Part shown: positions 26,911 through 35,731 of the stretch, one piece after another
Numbering within the stretch: position 1 is the first letter of the stretch
Layout of the letters: each line of letters begins with the position of its first letter
Assembly: GCF_008389435.1 (NCBI RefSeq)
Contig: NZ_VUYS01000002.1
Coordinates: forward strand, 62,001-126,000
Source: Candidatus Nitrosocosmicus agrestis
GTDB lineage: Archaea > Thermoproteota > Nitrososphaeria > Nitrososphaerales > Nitrososphaeraceae
Reading direction: 5' to 3'
Length of the DNA: 64,000 nucleotides
Notes under the pieces: model-generated
Told to the model about the DNA's origin: nothing
Seen by the model: only the letters and a program-made list of their open reading frames with translations
Databases searched by the model: none
Program-made: the position numbers and the translations under genes

Positions 26911-28155
26911 ATGAAAGTACAAAATACTCTAAACCATTATCAAGAGCTAAATAGTATTTTTGGAGTATACATTCAGAAAAAAGTTAGTCAAAATAATGAA
27001 CTTACAAATAGTCCGGGAAATATTATAATGAGATATGCCAAAAATAATCATTCAATTTTATTAAATAAGATTAATACTGCCTTGTCCAGTTTACATATGA
27101 AAATAAAAAGTAATCATTTAGAAGAACTAAGAAAAAGATTGATTAGTGAGGATAATTTTGTTTGTTATTCAGCAATTATAGAACTTTGTATTTATTATGA
27201 AGTAGGAATAAAATTAGGTTTTGAAAATGTCGACTATGGGAAAACACTAGCGGAGACCAAGAAGAACCCCGATTTATTCTTTAAAGTAGGAGTTAAAGAG
27301 GTTTTCTTAGAAATAACCGCTTTAAATAAACGAAAATCAGAAGAGACTATTGAATCTTGTTTCAACAGAATAATAAACAAGTATATTGATAGCGCTTATA
27401 AGAATTATTTTTTACATATCCTTATTGAGCCCACCAGTATTAAGAATGATGATAAAGGCAGAATAGACATTACCCACCTGGATAATTCAATTGCAAATGG
27501 AATAGAACGATTATGTATTTTTGAGTCTGCGAAAAGTTATTCTCTTCCCATATCAAGCATAAAATATTTTTGTAGAAACCAGGTTTTCGACGTAGAAACT
27601 TTACTAGATATCAAATTTGAAGCCAGTGTTTTATCCCATCCCATACACAATTTACTTGATCATATAGACGACAAGACTGCCGAACTAATCAGAATAAAAG
27701 ACATCATGACTTCACCATTCGTAAGTCTTTCGGTAGGTAGAATAACAAATAAAAAATGTATCGAGATCTCATTACCCGAGTATGATTTTCCGGTTACTAA
27801 TGTAAATGATCTAGAAGGCATGTTGTCATCAACCATTAGGAAGGCGATATTAGATCATTTAAGTCGTCGCTTAGTCGACAAAATAAAACATGGTCAAGCA
27901 GATGGCAGTAAATCCTTTATTTTAGCAATTCATTTCGATGATATATTCAGATATCCCCTTAACGAAGAGGAAAGTTATAAAGAAATTGAGAATCTAGTTA
28001 AGAATGTCTTATCTATGAACGAAAACAGTTTTCTAATATCTGGTGTATGGATTTTCTCGTGTAATTCACTTTTTTACGGCAAATTTATTGCCAACACCAA
28101 TGCAATTCATCATATATCAAACAAAGAACTTCTAGACTTAAATTTATTAAGATAA
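26911..28155 (+). CDS. hypothetical protein with PD...ExT nuclease-like pattern
   Basis: 414 residues from ATG 26911; an in-frame TTG at 26854 is possible. The segment NPDLFFKVGVKEVFLEITAL, preceded by a helix with a conserved-looking Glu, has the layout of a PD-(D/E)xK nuclease core, with Thr in place of the last Lys. No family is recognised with confidence. The rest is alpha/beta, without membrane helices, and lacks an evident partner. The convergent neighbour at 28416 is also unknown. Base use is as AT-rich as the surroundings. Restriction or defence is one possible reading, at low confidence. Confidence 0.5.
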   Translation: MKVQNTLNHYQELNSIFGVYIQKKVSQNNELTNSPGNIIMRYAKNNHSILLNKINTALSSLHMKIKSNHLEELRKRLISEDNFVCYSAIIELCIYYEVGIKLGFENVDYGKTLAETKKNPDLFFKVGVKEVFLEITALNKRKSEETIESCFNRIINKYIDSAYKNYFLHILIEPTSIKNDDKGRIDITHLDNSIANGIERLCIFESAKSYSLPISSIKYFCRNQVFDVETLLDIKFEASVLSHPIHNLLDHIDDKTAELIRIKDIMTSPFVSLSVGRITNKKCIEISLPEYDFPVTNVNDLEGMLSSTIRKAILDHLSRRLVDKIKHGQADGSKSFILAIHFDDIFRYPLNEEESYKEIENLVKNVLSMNENSFLISGVWIFSCNSLFYGKFIANTNAIHHISNKELLDLNLLR

Positions 28156-28415
28156 TGATTATCCATAAGGATTAGTTTTTAAAAAAAATAATATTAAGTT
28201 CTGTATAATTCTCAGATTAGGTAGCATGTTATAAGGCTCACTTATTTTTGACCTTCATATGGAGTTGGTAGTATAATTTTTTTAGATTTGTTCAGAAATT
28301 TTCACATACAGACTCAATGAAAAAATCAATTCTGAATAAATCATATCTTAATTAAATGTCACAGAAAATATCCAGAACAGGTCACAAATGCATTATAAGA
28401 TGATTCTACCCCATA

Positions 28416-29369
28416 TCAGATTTTCCTTTGTAATTTTAATTCCAAGGCAACCAAGAAATTTGAGAGTAGAATTAATAACAGATAAATAATCTGAGATTGT
28501 CTAAAAAATTCACTATATTTTATTTGTATGGTACCTGAATCATATTTGAATTTAATTTCCTTAATTGTAGGAATTCTCTGTACTTTTTTATGTTTTATTG
28601 AATTCCATATGTTAGTATTGAAAGGACCTAACAATACCCCATAGTTGGTATCTATTTGTTTTAACTCGGATTTTATTTTATAGGTATTTGTATTAATTAT
28701 TTTTTCAAAATTGATGTTTTTATTATCAATTATTTGTTCAATTCCATATATGATTTTGATATATGTCTCTATCGACCCCGCGCATTCGTCATAAAGATCA
28801 AGATATTTATCTAAATCATCAGTGGGAATATCGGTTGACGTAATGTCAAGTTCGGAGGTAAGGACGTATACCCTAGCAGTTTGTTGTTTTAAAGTTATAA
28901 TATTTTCGTCCGAAATACTTTTTACAAATTTATTAATTTCATTAGTTTTCTTTTTAGTTGCTATTCTATTAATTATCTCAAAAAGACTATGTCTATATTG
29001 TAAGATTTCAGTCTTAAATAATGGGTATTTTGTTTCTAATTCCAAACCCTTTTTTAATTCGTCATGATAATATTCCTTTATTGGTTTAGTACCCTGAGTA
29101 TTTAGAAAATAGTTTGAATACGCAAAGAGAGCTGCAAATATCTGATAAAATTTATCACCTTTGTCTTCTATTACATTCTTCAGCAAATTTAAATTATTTG
29201 GAACCTTTTCTAACTGTCCTAGTATTTCTTCTGCTAGCGTACGCATCTCTTGTTCGGAGATTAAATGGATTTCATATCCATATTCATCTATAAACTTTTT
29301 GTTAAGATTTTCAAACATCCTAACCAGCTTATCCCTGTTTTCGATGCGATCTGTATTATTGATACTCAA
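28416..29369 (-). CDS. hypothetical protein with C-terminal hydrophobic helix
   Basis: 317 residues from TTG 29369. Mostly alpha-helical and charged, with long amphipathic helices over residues 10-200, then a beta-rich part (VQRIPTIKEIKFKYDSGTIQ), and near the end one hydrophobic helix (IIYLLLILLSNFLVALEL) that would anchor it to the membrane as a tail-anchored protein. No family recognised. It is convergent with the gene at 26911; the 260-base spacer between them shows no shared promoter. Confidence 0.5.
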   Translation of the reverse strand: MSINNTDRIENRDKLVRMFENLNKKFIDEYGYEIHLISEQEMRTLAEEILGQLEKVPNNLNLLKNVIEDKGDKFYQIFAALFAYSNYFLNTQGTKPIKEYYHDELKKGLELETKYPLFKTEILQYRHSLFEIINRIATKKKTNEINKFVKSISDENIITLKQQTARVYVLTSELDITSTDIPTDDLDKYLDLYDECAGSIETYIKIIYGIEQIIDNKNINFEKIINTNTYKIKSELKQIDTNYGVLLGPFNTNIWNSIKHKKVQRIPTIKEIKFKYDSGTIQIKYSEFFRQSQIIYLLLILLSNFLVALELKLQRKI

Positions 29370-29962
29370 ATTAAAATCCTTTATTCCTATATAGTTAATT
29401 AGTTTCCTTTACTTTGATAATATAAATTCATCAAAATATAAGTAAGAATATTATGATCTATGAACATTTACATGAATGTTTTATATAATAATTCATATTC
29501 TAACTATTCAGTTGTCAAAACAAATTAAAATTTGGGATTCCATTTAAGGTTTTGTAGGTGTTTCATAATATCTATTCATCTTACAAATAATCCAGCAATT
29601 TTTCCTTGAGACTAAAGAGATCACCACAGTAGGGAGTTTCTGTATTTAGATATCTTCAGCAACTCATAACTGATTTAATCGTTCGATCGGAGCAATGCAA
29701 TTATTTCTCAATGTTTCTGATCTTTTATTTAATAATGAACACTCTAAGGCAGTTCCTAAATTGAGGAAATCGGAAGCTGTTAGGCAATGTTTAACATAAA
29801 CCTTATGTCATACATTAACACATAATTGGTAGACAAATAATAACCTTTTATTGTAATATCATTTCCAGTTATAATCGGCCAAATTTAACAAATATGTTAT
29901 ACCTGAATACTTGTTATTTGTTCCAGTAATATTTTTATACAATTTATAGTCCATTTCAAAGT
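29370..29962. other. spacer between divergent genes, nothing seen
   Basis: 593 AT-rich bases. No ORF, RNA or repeat is convincing. AT-rich runs just before 29963 could be a TATA box. Confidence 0.4.
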
Positions 29963-30637
29963 ATGTTTTCCTTTAAAACAGAACAAGATGGATCAGATAT
30001 GTCAGTTAGGATGAGAAATAATATTACAGACTATGTCAATTTTATGTTTCCAGAAAAAAGTTTCAAAGAAAGGGAAAAACCAATTTTGTATTTAATTAAA
30101 AGTTGTGAGAATTACGATCTTAACGAAAGAGAATCGATTGAATCAATTAACAAGGTTTTAGGAGATAAGAGTATATCCAGAAGAACATACTACAACTATA
30201 AGAAAAAATTGTATGACAGTCAGACTTTTGATTTAATAAAAAATAGTTGCTATAATACAATTGGTGTAAAGTTGTTCATATTAGATGGCATTTTAGATGA
30301 TGGAGAACAAACTATGAAAGCAGACAAATTAATAGGTCAACAATTTCCAAAACGAAAACAAGTTCTTGAAGATGAAGAAAAACAAAAAGAGGAACTAGAC
30401 AGTGTTATGGAAAGAGCTCGATCCGATATAAACAGATTTCAAGAAATGGAAACTAGACAAGCATATTTAGAGTCTACATTCTCATCAAATCATACAATAA
30501 GAGAAGAGTTTGTCAAGTGCGGAAAAGAATTTTGTTTGCAGTGTCCACATGGACCATATTATTATGCCTATTGGAAAGATTCAACAACCAAAAAATTAAA
30601 GAAAAAGTATCTAGGAGTCATAGATCCGAGACAATGA
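29963..30637 (+). CDS. HTH protein with C-terminal DUF6788-like Cys/His domain
   Basis: 224 residues from ATG 29963. A helix-turn-helix-like stretch (GDKSISRRTYYNYKKKLYD) lies near residues 70-90, a coiled coil of Glu/Lys/Arg around residues 115-165, and the C-terminal domain CGKEFCLQCPHGPYYYAYW followed by KKKYLG. The latter pattern (C-x4-C-x2-C-x-HGPY) is the DUF6788-type module seen in many archaeal small proteins and elements; it may bind DNA or a metal. I infer a DNA-binding role; the target is unknown. The AbrB pseudogene cassette follows directly downstream. Confidence 0.6.
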   Translation: MFSFKTEQDGSDMSVRMRNNITDYVNFMFPEKSFKEREKPILYLIKSCENYDLNERESIESINKVLGDKSISRRTYYNYKKKLYDSQTFDLIKNSCYNTIGVKLFILDGILDDGEQTMKADKLIGQQFPKRKQVLEDEEKQKEELDSVMERARSDINRFQEMETRQAYLESTFSSNHTIREEFVKCGKEFCLQCPHGPYYYAYWKDSTTKKLKKKYLGVIDPRQ

Positions 30638-30710
30638 ACTATTTATTTAATTCATGATCTAGATCTCAATTGATCGAATTAAGCGTAGTATTTATTCCTA
30701 ATAGTAAAAT

Positions 30711-31035
30711 TTGCACTTTTTAAAATTTCTTATGCAATAAATGATCCAACAATTTTACAATGAAACGTTTTGTTCTGCTAAATTCAGAATATCTTTAACT
30801 TAAGATATTAAGGTGTTATTGTGGGAGATGTTAATAATGGTACAAATGCTCCTATCATAGGTAAGATAATTCAGGATATTAATGGTGGTAATTCTACAGA
30901 CTTGGTTATTCCTAATGAATAAGATAAGTAATTGTAAATTAAGAACTCCAAGACATCAATATATTTAATTAAAAAGCAGATGGAAAAAAACTTTTACTTG
31001 TTTCAGAAGCTTGTGTAAAGATAGTTCTAAAGGAG
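30711..31035 (+). repeat. AbrB-cassette, copy 1 (decayed)
   Basis: Leader TTGCACTTTTTAAAATTTCT at 30711, as at 32628, then the dead mini-ORF at 30821-31035. The trailing inverted repeat found after copy 2 is not recognisable here. Confidence 0.65.
30821..31035 (+). pseudogene. broken copy of the AbrB-like mini-gene
   Basis: From GTG 30821 the frame reads VGDVNNGTNAPIIGK as in the intact gene at 32735, then meets TAA at 30920 just where the intact protein continues VIPKEF. Further downstream, in shifted frames, pieces equivalent to ENSK, DGNKHLLVS and the tail can still be traced to about 31035. Point changes and indels have killed it. It shows that the gene was duplicated and one copy was lost. 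Confidence 0.75.
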
Positions 31036-31379
31036 AATTTTGTTATTCAATAAACCGTTATAATTTACATGTTATGACTATCTTCTACATTATCTGTATT
31101 TTTTTAGTAAATCAGGTCAACTCTTTACAATTTAAATTGTTGTTCATATAGTCATGATTAACGTTAATGTCAATGTCACAAAAGAGAACACGGAAAATTT
31201 AGATGTATAAAATGAATAGATAAATATATTATTTCTGTGATTCGAATTATTTATTGTTTTAGAAAAAATTAGCCTGACTGTCAAATATAGATTTACACTG
31301 CTATGAAAATTGCTAGCTATTGTCGTTATAACACAATAAACACCAATATTTAAATATCGAGCAGATCATTGTGAACTAG
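31036..31379. other. spacer, nothing seen
   Basis: Contains only AT-rich DNA. A TATA-like AATATTTAAATATC near 31347-31360 could serve the gene at 31380. Confidence 0.35.
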
Positions 31380-32291
31380 ATGATTGCTAAATTACCGCGC
31401 CAAGTAATTGAGGAAATGGCTCAAAGATCACAAAGACTACATCATTGGTTTTTTCACGAAATAAGAAATAATTGGAATTTTTATGATGATACAACTAAAG
31501 ATAAACTTGAAGAAATAGGATGGAAACCACCTCATCCCGCCATAAAGGAGGATCCATCTAGTTCCACAGGATGGTCACCAATTTATGATAATTATTCTGG
31601 TGAAGACTTTCTATACATGCATAGAGAAATGATCAAAAATGTTAACGAAACTTTGAATCAGATTCACGATCCAAATTATCCAAAAATAGAAGGTTGGCTT
31701 CACATTCCTCCTCCGGGAGATCCAGACTATCCTGTATCCCCTCCTTTAATAGGTATTAAATCAGATGAAAGTTTTACAACACGCTTTCTTCCATGGGAAA
31801 ATCAGTTTACAGATCCAAACTATCTTGCCGGAGTTGACTTGAGTATGTTGGGCGCAGACATTGAATTTTCAATTCATAATGCGATGCATGGGAGATGGGC
31901 AACGGTACCCGCTATGGGGGTTAGACCGGGTGCTCAAGATGATCCATTGCATCCTGAGTTGATTTCTACACAATGGGACAATCCTGAATATGATTATCTT
32001 GGAGATACTTACTCTAGCCATGTAAATCCGATATTCTGGAAACTGCATGGATGGATAGATGACCGGATTAACGACTGGAAAAAAGCACATGGCATTACGG
32101 GAGAAATTCAATGGAAGGGAACATGGGTTGGAAATACACATGGACACGAACATCCAATGATGATGTTAAAAGAACTATCTTTATCAAGAAAAGAACAAGA
32201 TGACAATTTATCAAATGTATTGAAAATCATTACAGGAAAAGGTAAGATAAAAGGTTTTCCAGTTATAGGCACGTTTGCGGAGAAACATTAA
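31380..32291 (+). CDS. tyrosinase-like type 3 copper protein
   Basis: 303 residues from ATG 31380. His residues fall in the pattern of a dinuclear copper site: RLHHWFFHEIRN at residues 19-30 and FLYMHREM near residue 81 as a CuA-like group; IHNAMHGRW near residue 165 and SSHVNPIFWKLHGWIDDRI near residues 212-230 as the CuB-like group. The latter matches the tyrosinase P-x-F-x2-H-x2-hD-R layout. Tyrosinases oxidise phenols with O2. No signal peptide or membrane helix is seen, so it would be cytosolic. Catechol-oxidase activity or only oxygen binding are both possible. Confidence 0.65.
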   Translation: MIAKLPRQVIEEMAQRSQRLHHWFFHEIRNNWNFYDDTTKDKLEEIGWKPPHPAIKEDPSSSTGWSPIYDNYSGEDFLYMHREMIKNVNETLNQIHDPNYPKIEGWLHIPPPGDPDYPVSPPLIGIKSDESFTTRFLPWENQFTDPNYLAGVDLSMLGADIEFSIHNAMHGRWATVPAMGVRPGAQDDPLHPELISTQWDNPEYDYLGDTYSSHVNPIFWKLHGWIDDRINDWKKAHGITGEIQWKGTWVGNTHGHEHPMMMLKELSLSRKEQDDNLSNVLKIITGKGKIKGFPVIGTFAEKH

Positions 32292-32627
32292 GTTTACCTA
32301 GGATCAAGTGAAGCCATAATCCCCACCTTTAACTATATGAACTAATATTTGATCTAGGTATAATACGTGTTAACCTATAATGTTTTCATTTTAATTAGGG
32401 TTAACTACAATCGAATTAAAAAGGTAAATTCTATTATTTTATATGAATATGTCAAGGATAAATTAGTAAATGCCTTTGTTAATGGTAAAGAGGTGTATAA
32501 TTATCAAGAATTTTTTGCTAGACGTTAGCCAACGGATCAATCTTTACATCCGCTGTGAAAAACAGGTCTAATCAACCATTAATTCCTCAAACATAATCTC
32601 TACTGGATTGTTACTGTAGGAAGTCAT
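32292..32627. other. spacer, nothing clear
   Basis: AT-rich. One short open stretch around 32440-32528 (ending in a TAG) lacks a start and is probably a relic. Confidence 0.35.
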
Positions 32628-32734
32628 TTGCATCTTCTAAAATTTCTTATGTAACAAGTGCTAGCATGTTATCACTTAGTCTTTTTCCTATCTCGTAATT
32701 CCAGAATATTTTTAACTGAAGGGTTCAAAGTTCT

Positions 32735-32953
32735 ATGATGGGAGATGTGAATAATGGTACAAATGCTCCTATCATAGGTAAGACTATTCAAGATATCAAT
32801 GATAATAGTTCCTCAGCATTGGTTATTCCAAAAGAGTTTGCTAATGAATTGCAAATTGAAAACTCCAAAGTGTCAATGTCTTTGATCAAGGATTTAGATG
32901 GAAATAAACATCTGTTAGTTTCAAAAGCTTATGTAGAGATCGTTTTGGAGTAG
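32735..32953 (+). CDS. AbrB/MazE-like small DNA-binding protein
   Basis: 72 residues from ATG 32735 (a second ATG follows directly); an AT box about 24 bases upstream fits a leaderless start. After a polar N-terminus the segment SALVIPKEFANELQIENSKV with a hydrophobic strand pair (MSLIKDL, KHLLVSKAYVEIVL) is the swapped-hairpin AbrB fold, normally a dimeric DNA-binding domain for transition-state regulators or antitoxins. No toxin gene adjoins it. A broken paralogue sits 1.9 kb upstream. Confidence 0.7.
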   Translation: MMGDVNNGTNAPIIGKTIQDINDNSSSALVIPKEFANELQIENSKVSMSLIKDLDGNKHLLVSKAYVEIVLE

Positions 32954-33386
32954 TTTGTTATTTGGCATACTATATTATTTGAATGCCTTTGCCCTGTTTA
33001 ATATTACCTTCTATTCATTCAAATTTAGATCGTCTCTCTCATCACTTAAAGATTGGAGCATGTGACAGTATTTGATAAATAATTGTCACATGAACTAACT
33101 AACTAGAGTAAGGAGAGAGATTAAACTAGAAATTAGAAGAAAAGTTTAGGTCCACGTTATTATTTTAAGTTATCCACTTTATCTTTCAACTAATATCTTC
33201 CCTTATGGGAATACAAATATCAGTAGATTGCTTTGTAACTATAATTACGAATTTTTTGTTATGGAAGAATAATCAACTACTTAGACTAGTTGCAAAATGC
33301 TATACTGTTGCTTTAGACAATGGAAAACTTGCTAGACAATTACATCGGATAATAATTTAAAGGAATGAAATTCGAATTTTTAATAT
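32954..33386. other. spacer with the cassette's trailing hairpin
   Basis: Contains the inverted repeat at 33059-33092. The rest is AT-rich. A short AT stretch before 33387 may be the promoter of the next gene. Confidence 0.4.
33059..33092 (+). repeat. inverted repeat trailing the AbrB-like gene
   Basis: Perfect 9-base arms CATGTGACA (33059-33067) and TGTCACATG (33084-33092) with a 16-base loop. Near-copies occur at 40721-40757 (arms reduced to seven paired bases) and 61331-61339 (left arm only). It could be an operator for the AbrB-like protein, an RNA hairpin or an element end. Confidence 0.6.
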
Positions 33387-33917
33387 ATGTGGATTGTGTC
33401 AAAGTTAATGTTAATATTATTTTCGGGTTTTGTTATACTTCTTTTTAATTCATACTGGACATACAATGATTTAAACTCTTTTTCACAGATTGCATCTGAA
33501 CAATCTATTTCTAACAAAACTAAAGACTGGATTAGTGAGCGAGATAATCTGAATATCACAATGAGTCTTGAACCCACAGTGCCCATAATAGACAAGAATA
33601 CCAAAATTATTTTTAAAGTAAAGAAGATAAATGACACTAAACAAATTGAGGAGTTAAAAGCAAAGGTCACTATGACAGACCACGATGGGAGACTATACAA
33701 ATTTGAAAATAAATCGATTCCGGTTATAAACGGACAATTCCTTGTAGATTATGTATTCCCAGATGATGGAGAACACCGAATTATTTTGCAAATATATAAA
33801 AACGATACTCCTTTTGCAGTAACCTCATTCGATATCCTAATACCTCATGCTGCTCCCCAATCAACTCAAGATAAATTGCTGGGTCCACTTTCAAATCTTT
33901 TTGATTTCTTCCAATAA
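33387..33917 (+). CDS. membrane-anchored extracytoplasmic domain protein
   Basis: 176 residues from ATG 33387. A single N-terminal hydrophobic segment (LMLILFSGFVILLFNSYW) acts as signal or anchor. The mature part has a beta-sandwich pattern: VPIIDKNTKIIFKVKKI, then INGQFLVDYVFPDDGEHRII, similar in layout to FixH/YtkA-like domains found beside copper or oxidase genes. The neighbourhood contains metal genes, so a metal or redox accessory role is possible, not shown. Confidence 0.6.
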   Translation: MWIVSKLMLILFSGFVILLFNSYWTYNDLNSFSQIASEQSISNKTKDWISERDNLNITMSLEPTVPIIDKNTKIIFKVKKINDTKQIEELKAKVTMTDHDGRLYKFENKSIPVINGQFLVDYVFPDDGEHRIILQIYKNDTPFAVTSFDILIPHAAPQSTQDKLLGPLSNLFDFFQ

Positions 33918-34031
33918 AATCGAATTTCGATGAAAGGACTGGGTTTCCTGAACCTTATACATCACAATATCAATTAGATCAGAAGTTGAATAATACAATC
34001 AATCAACAATTTTTTTTCAATTATAAAAAAT

Positions 34032-34292
34032 TCAGAGAATCTTAGATACAGTATCTTTTATTTCGATAGCAATTTCCTTACCAACTTTATCAGTTGTTTG
34101 GCTAACATAATATTCAACCAGATCTTGGACTATCAATTCGGTTACACCATCTAATGCAGCCCTAACTGCAGAAACCTGTTGGACTATTTCGGGGTATCCC
34201 CTATCATCATCAAGCATCTTATTTATTGCTCTTACATGTCCTTCTATTCTTGCCAATCTTCTCTTTAACTCTGGTTTCTTGTGATGGGTCAA
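34032..34292 (-). CDS. CsoR/FrmR-family repressor lacking the usual metal ligands
   Basis: 86 residues from ATG 34292. The all-helical DUF156 fold is clear: RRLARIEGHVRAINKML, then PEIVQQVSAVRAALDGV and a C-terminal helix. CsoR and FrmR proteins bind operator DNA as tetramers and release it on copper, nickel or aldehyde binding through Cys and His. Here the first ligand position is Tyr33 and the later His-x3-Cys is replaced by Asp57 and Tyr, so no Cys is left in the protein. The inducer must differ. It is divergent from the DMT exporter, with a CsoR-type operator between. Confidence 0.85.
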   Translation of the reverse strand: MTHHKKPELKRRLARIEGHVRAINKMLDDDRGYPEIVQQVSAVRAALDGVTELIVQDLVEYYVSQTTDKVGKEIAIEIKDTVSKIL

Positions 34293-34335
34293 TTGCTTTA
34301 GAGTAGTGTCAAACCTTAATTAAGGTATTTTTAGT

Positions 34336-34359
34336 TATCCTATACTGGGGGATAGGATA
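34336..34359. promoter_or_regulatory. CsoR/RcnR-type operator
   Basis: TATCCTAT-ACTGGGGG-ATAGGATA: eight-base inverted arms around a five-G tract, the layout of known CsoR/RcnR operators. It lies directly upstream of the TATA box (ATATATAT, about 24 bases before GTG 34385), so it probably represses the exporter gene and perhaps the regulator itself. Confidence 0.7.
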
Positions 34360-34384
34360 TATATATCAAAGATCAACTAAAGCT

Positions 34385-35260
34385 GTGAGGCAAGAATACT
34401 ATTATTTATTGTTCTCAGCAGTTTTATATGGTTCAATTTCTACAGTTGCCAAACCGGCACTGACGAATATTCATCCCATTCTTCTAAGTTCGGTGGTATA
34501 TTTGATTATGGGTCTTTCGTTACTAGTCGTTAATGTGTTATCCAGAAACAATTATTCAATAAATGCAAAGTCTTTTGGCTTAATCGTTCTTGTTGCACTA
34601 TTTGGTGGAACGCTTGGACCAATATCGTATTTTATGGGATTGAGCTTAACTAATGCTTCCTTCGCCTCTATTCTTATAAATGCAGAATTCATGTTTACCA
34701 TAATTTTAGCCATTTTCATACTAAAGGAGAGAGTAACTTCGTTTACCGTTGGTGGAATTATATGTATTATTATTGGTCTTTTAACTCTTCATTTAAATGA
34801 ATTACAGGCTTTTACAGGATTTCAAAATCAATATTTAGTTGGTAATATTTTGATTGTTTTTTCGACTTTATTTTGGGCGTCAGATAACACTATCAGCAAA
34901 TTAATTTTAGATAAAGGCACACCCATACTAAATCTATTATACTTAAAGTCACTAATCGGCGGAGCAATTTCACTCTTGATAGTTATATTCTTGAATATTT
35001 CCTTTGACATTGCTATTTTAGATATACCAATGTTACTCTTTTTGAGTCTAGGTGGATTCGCCGGATCTTTGTTCTTATTTATGGTAGGACTCAGAAGGGT
35101 GGGAGCAATAAGATCCGTTATGATATTTGCCACCTCGTCATTTTTCGGGTTGATATTTGCTACAACAGTATTAGGGGAACGTAATGATATGCTAAAGTTA
35201 GGTATATCATTAGGATTTATGTTTGTAGGAATTTTCTTAATTACAAGGGAAAATGCTTAA
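34385..35260 (+). CDS. DMT/EamA family transporter
   Basis: 291 residues from GTG 34385. Ten hydrophobic helices form two EamA halves; GPISYFMGLSLTNASFASIL and FIILKERV-type segments (here FILKERVTS) end the first half, and the second closes with FATTVLGERND. EamA proteins export amino acids or other metabolites, or may move divalent cations. The substrate is unknown, but the CsoR-like repressor and its operator suggest an inducible efflux or metal-linked role. Confidence 0.88.
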   Translation: MRQEYYYLLFSAVLYGSISTVAKPALTNIHPILLSSVVYLIMGLSLLVVNVLSRNNYSINAKSFGLIVLVALFGGTLGPISYFMGLSLTNASFASILINAEFMFTIILAIFILKERVTSFTVGGIICIIIGLLTLHLNELQAFTGFQNQYLVGNILIVFSTLFWASDNTISKLILDKGTPILNLLYLKSLIGGAISLLIVIFLNISFDIAILDIPMLLFLSLGGFAGSLFLFMVGLRRVGAIRSVMIFATSSFFGLIFATTVLGERNDMLKLGISLGFMFVGIFLITRENA

Positions 35261-35731
35261 GAAATCTTATCTAATTGTATCAAATCAATTTTTATTATAG
35301 TATCAATTAAGCACCTTGTAACAATTATTATATAACTTCTTAAAAACTGAATATCTTTACGTAGGAATGATTTTGACGTAACAAATGAAAAAAGTTATTT
35401 AATAAAAACAACATAGTAAATTTTCGTATTCATAAGATGCTAATTATCACTCATGGTGTGAGTATGATTCAACCACTGAAGGATATCTATGTTAGTAATT
35501 GTCAATGTTTCATAGATATATCTCAAGGTGATACTAGTGGATTTTTAACACTAGCATTGTAAGGATCATCATTGTTTAGGCGGATGGATATATTGATTTT
35601 CCAGACTGATTAAGATTTTGACAATAAAAATAAAAGATAATCTCTAATAGATTGATTGATTGATTGATTTTTATTTATTTATTTATTTGAGGACTTCATT
35701 AATGACTTGTAGGAAATAAGAGAATTTAGAA
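35261..35731. other. spacer with simple-sequence repeats
   Basis: A run of about five ATTG units (35650-35669) passes into about five TTTA units (35667-35688), slippage-prone DNA downstream of the CDF gene. Nothing else is seen. Confidence 0.6.

Larger units (their letters stand above)
32628..33130 (+). repeat. AbrB-cassette, copy 2 (intact)
   Basis: Order: leader TTGCATCTTCTAAAATTTCT, AGAATATTTTTAACT, the intact mini-ORF at 32735-32953, a spacer, and the trailing inverted repeat at 33059-33092. Copies 1, 3, 4 and 5 each keep only part of this arrangement. Confidence 0.65.

Noticed and set aside
35650-35688. CRISPR or satellite array
   Set aside because: Only four-base units (ATTG, TTTA) are repeated; it is simple-sequence DNA.
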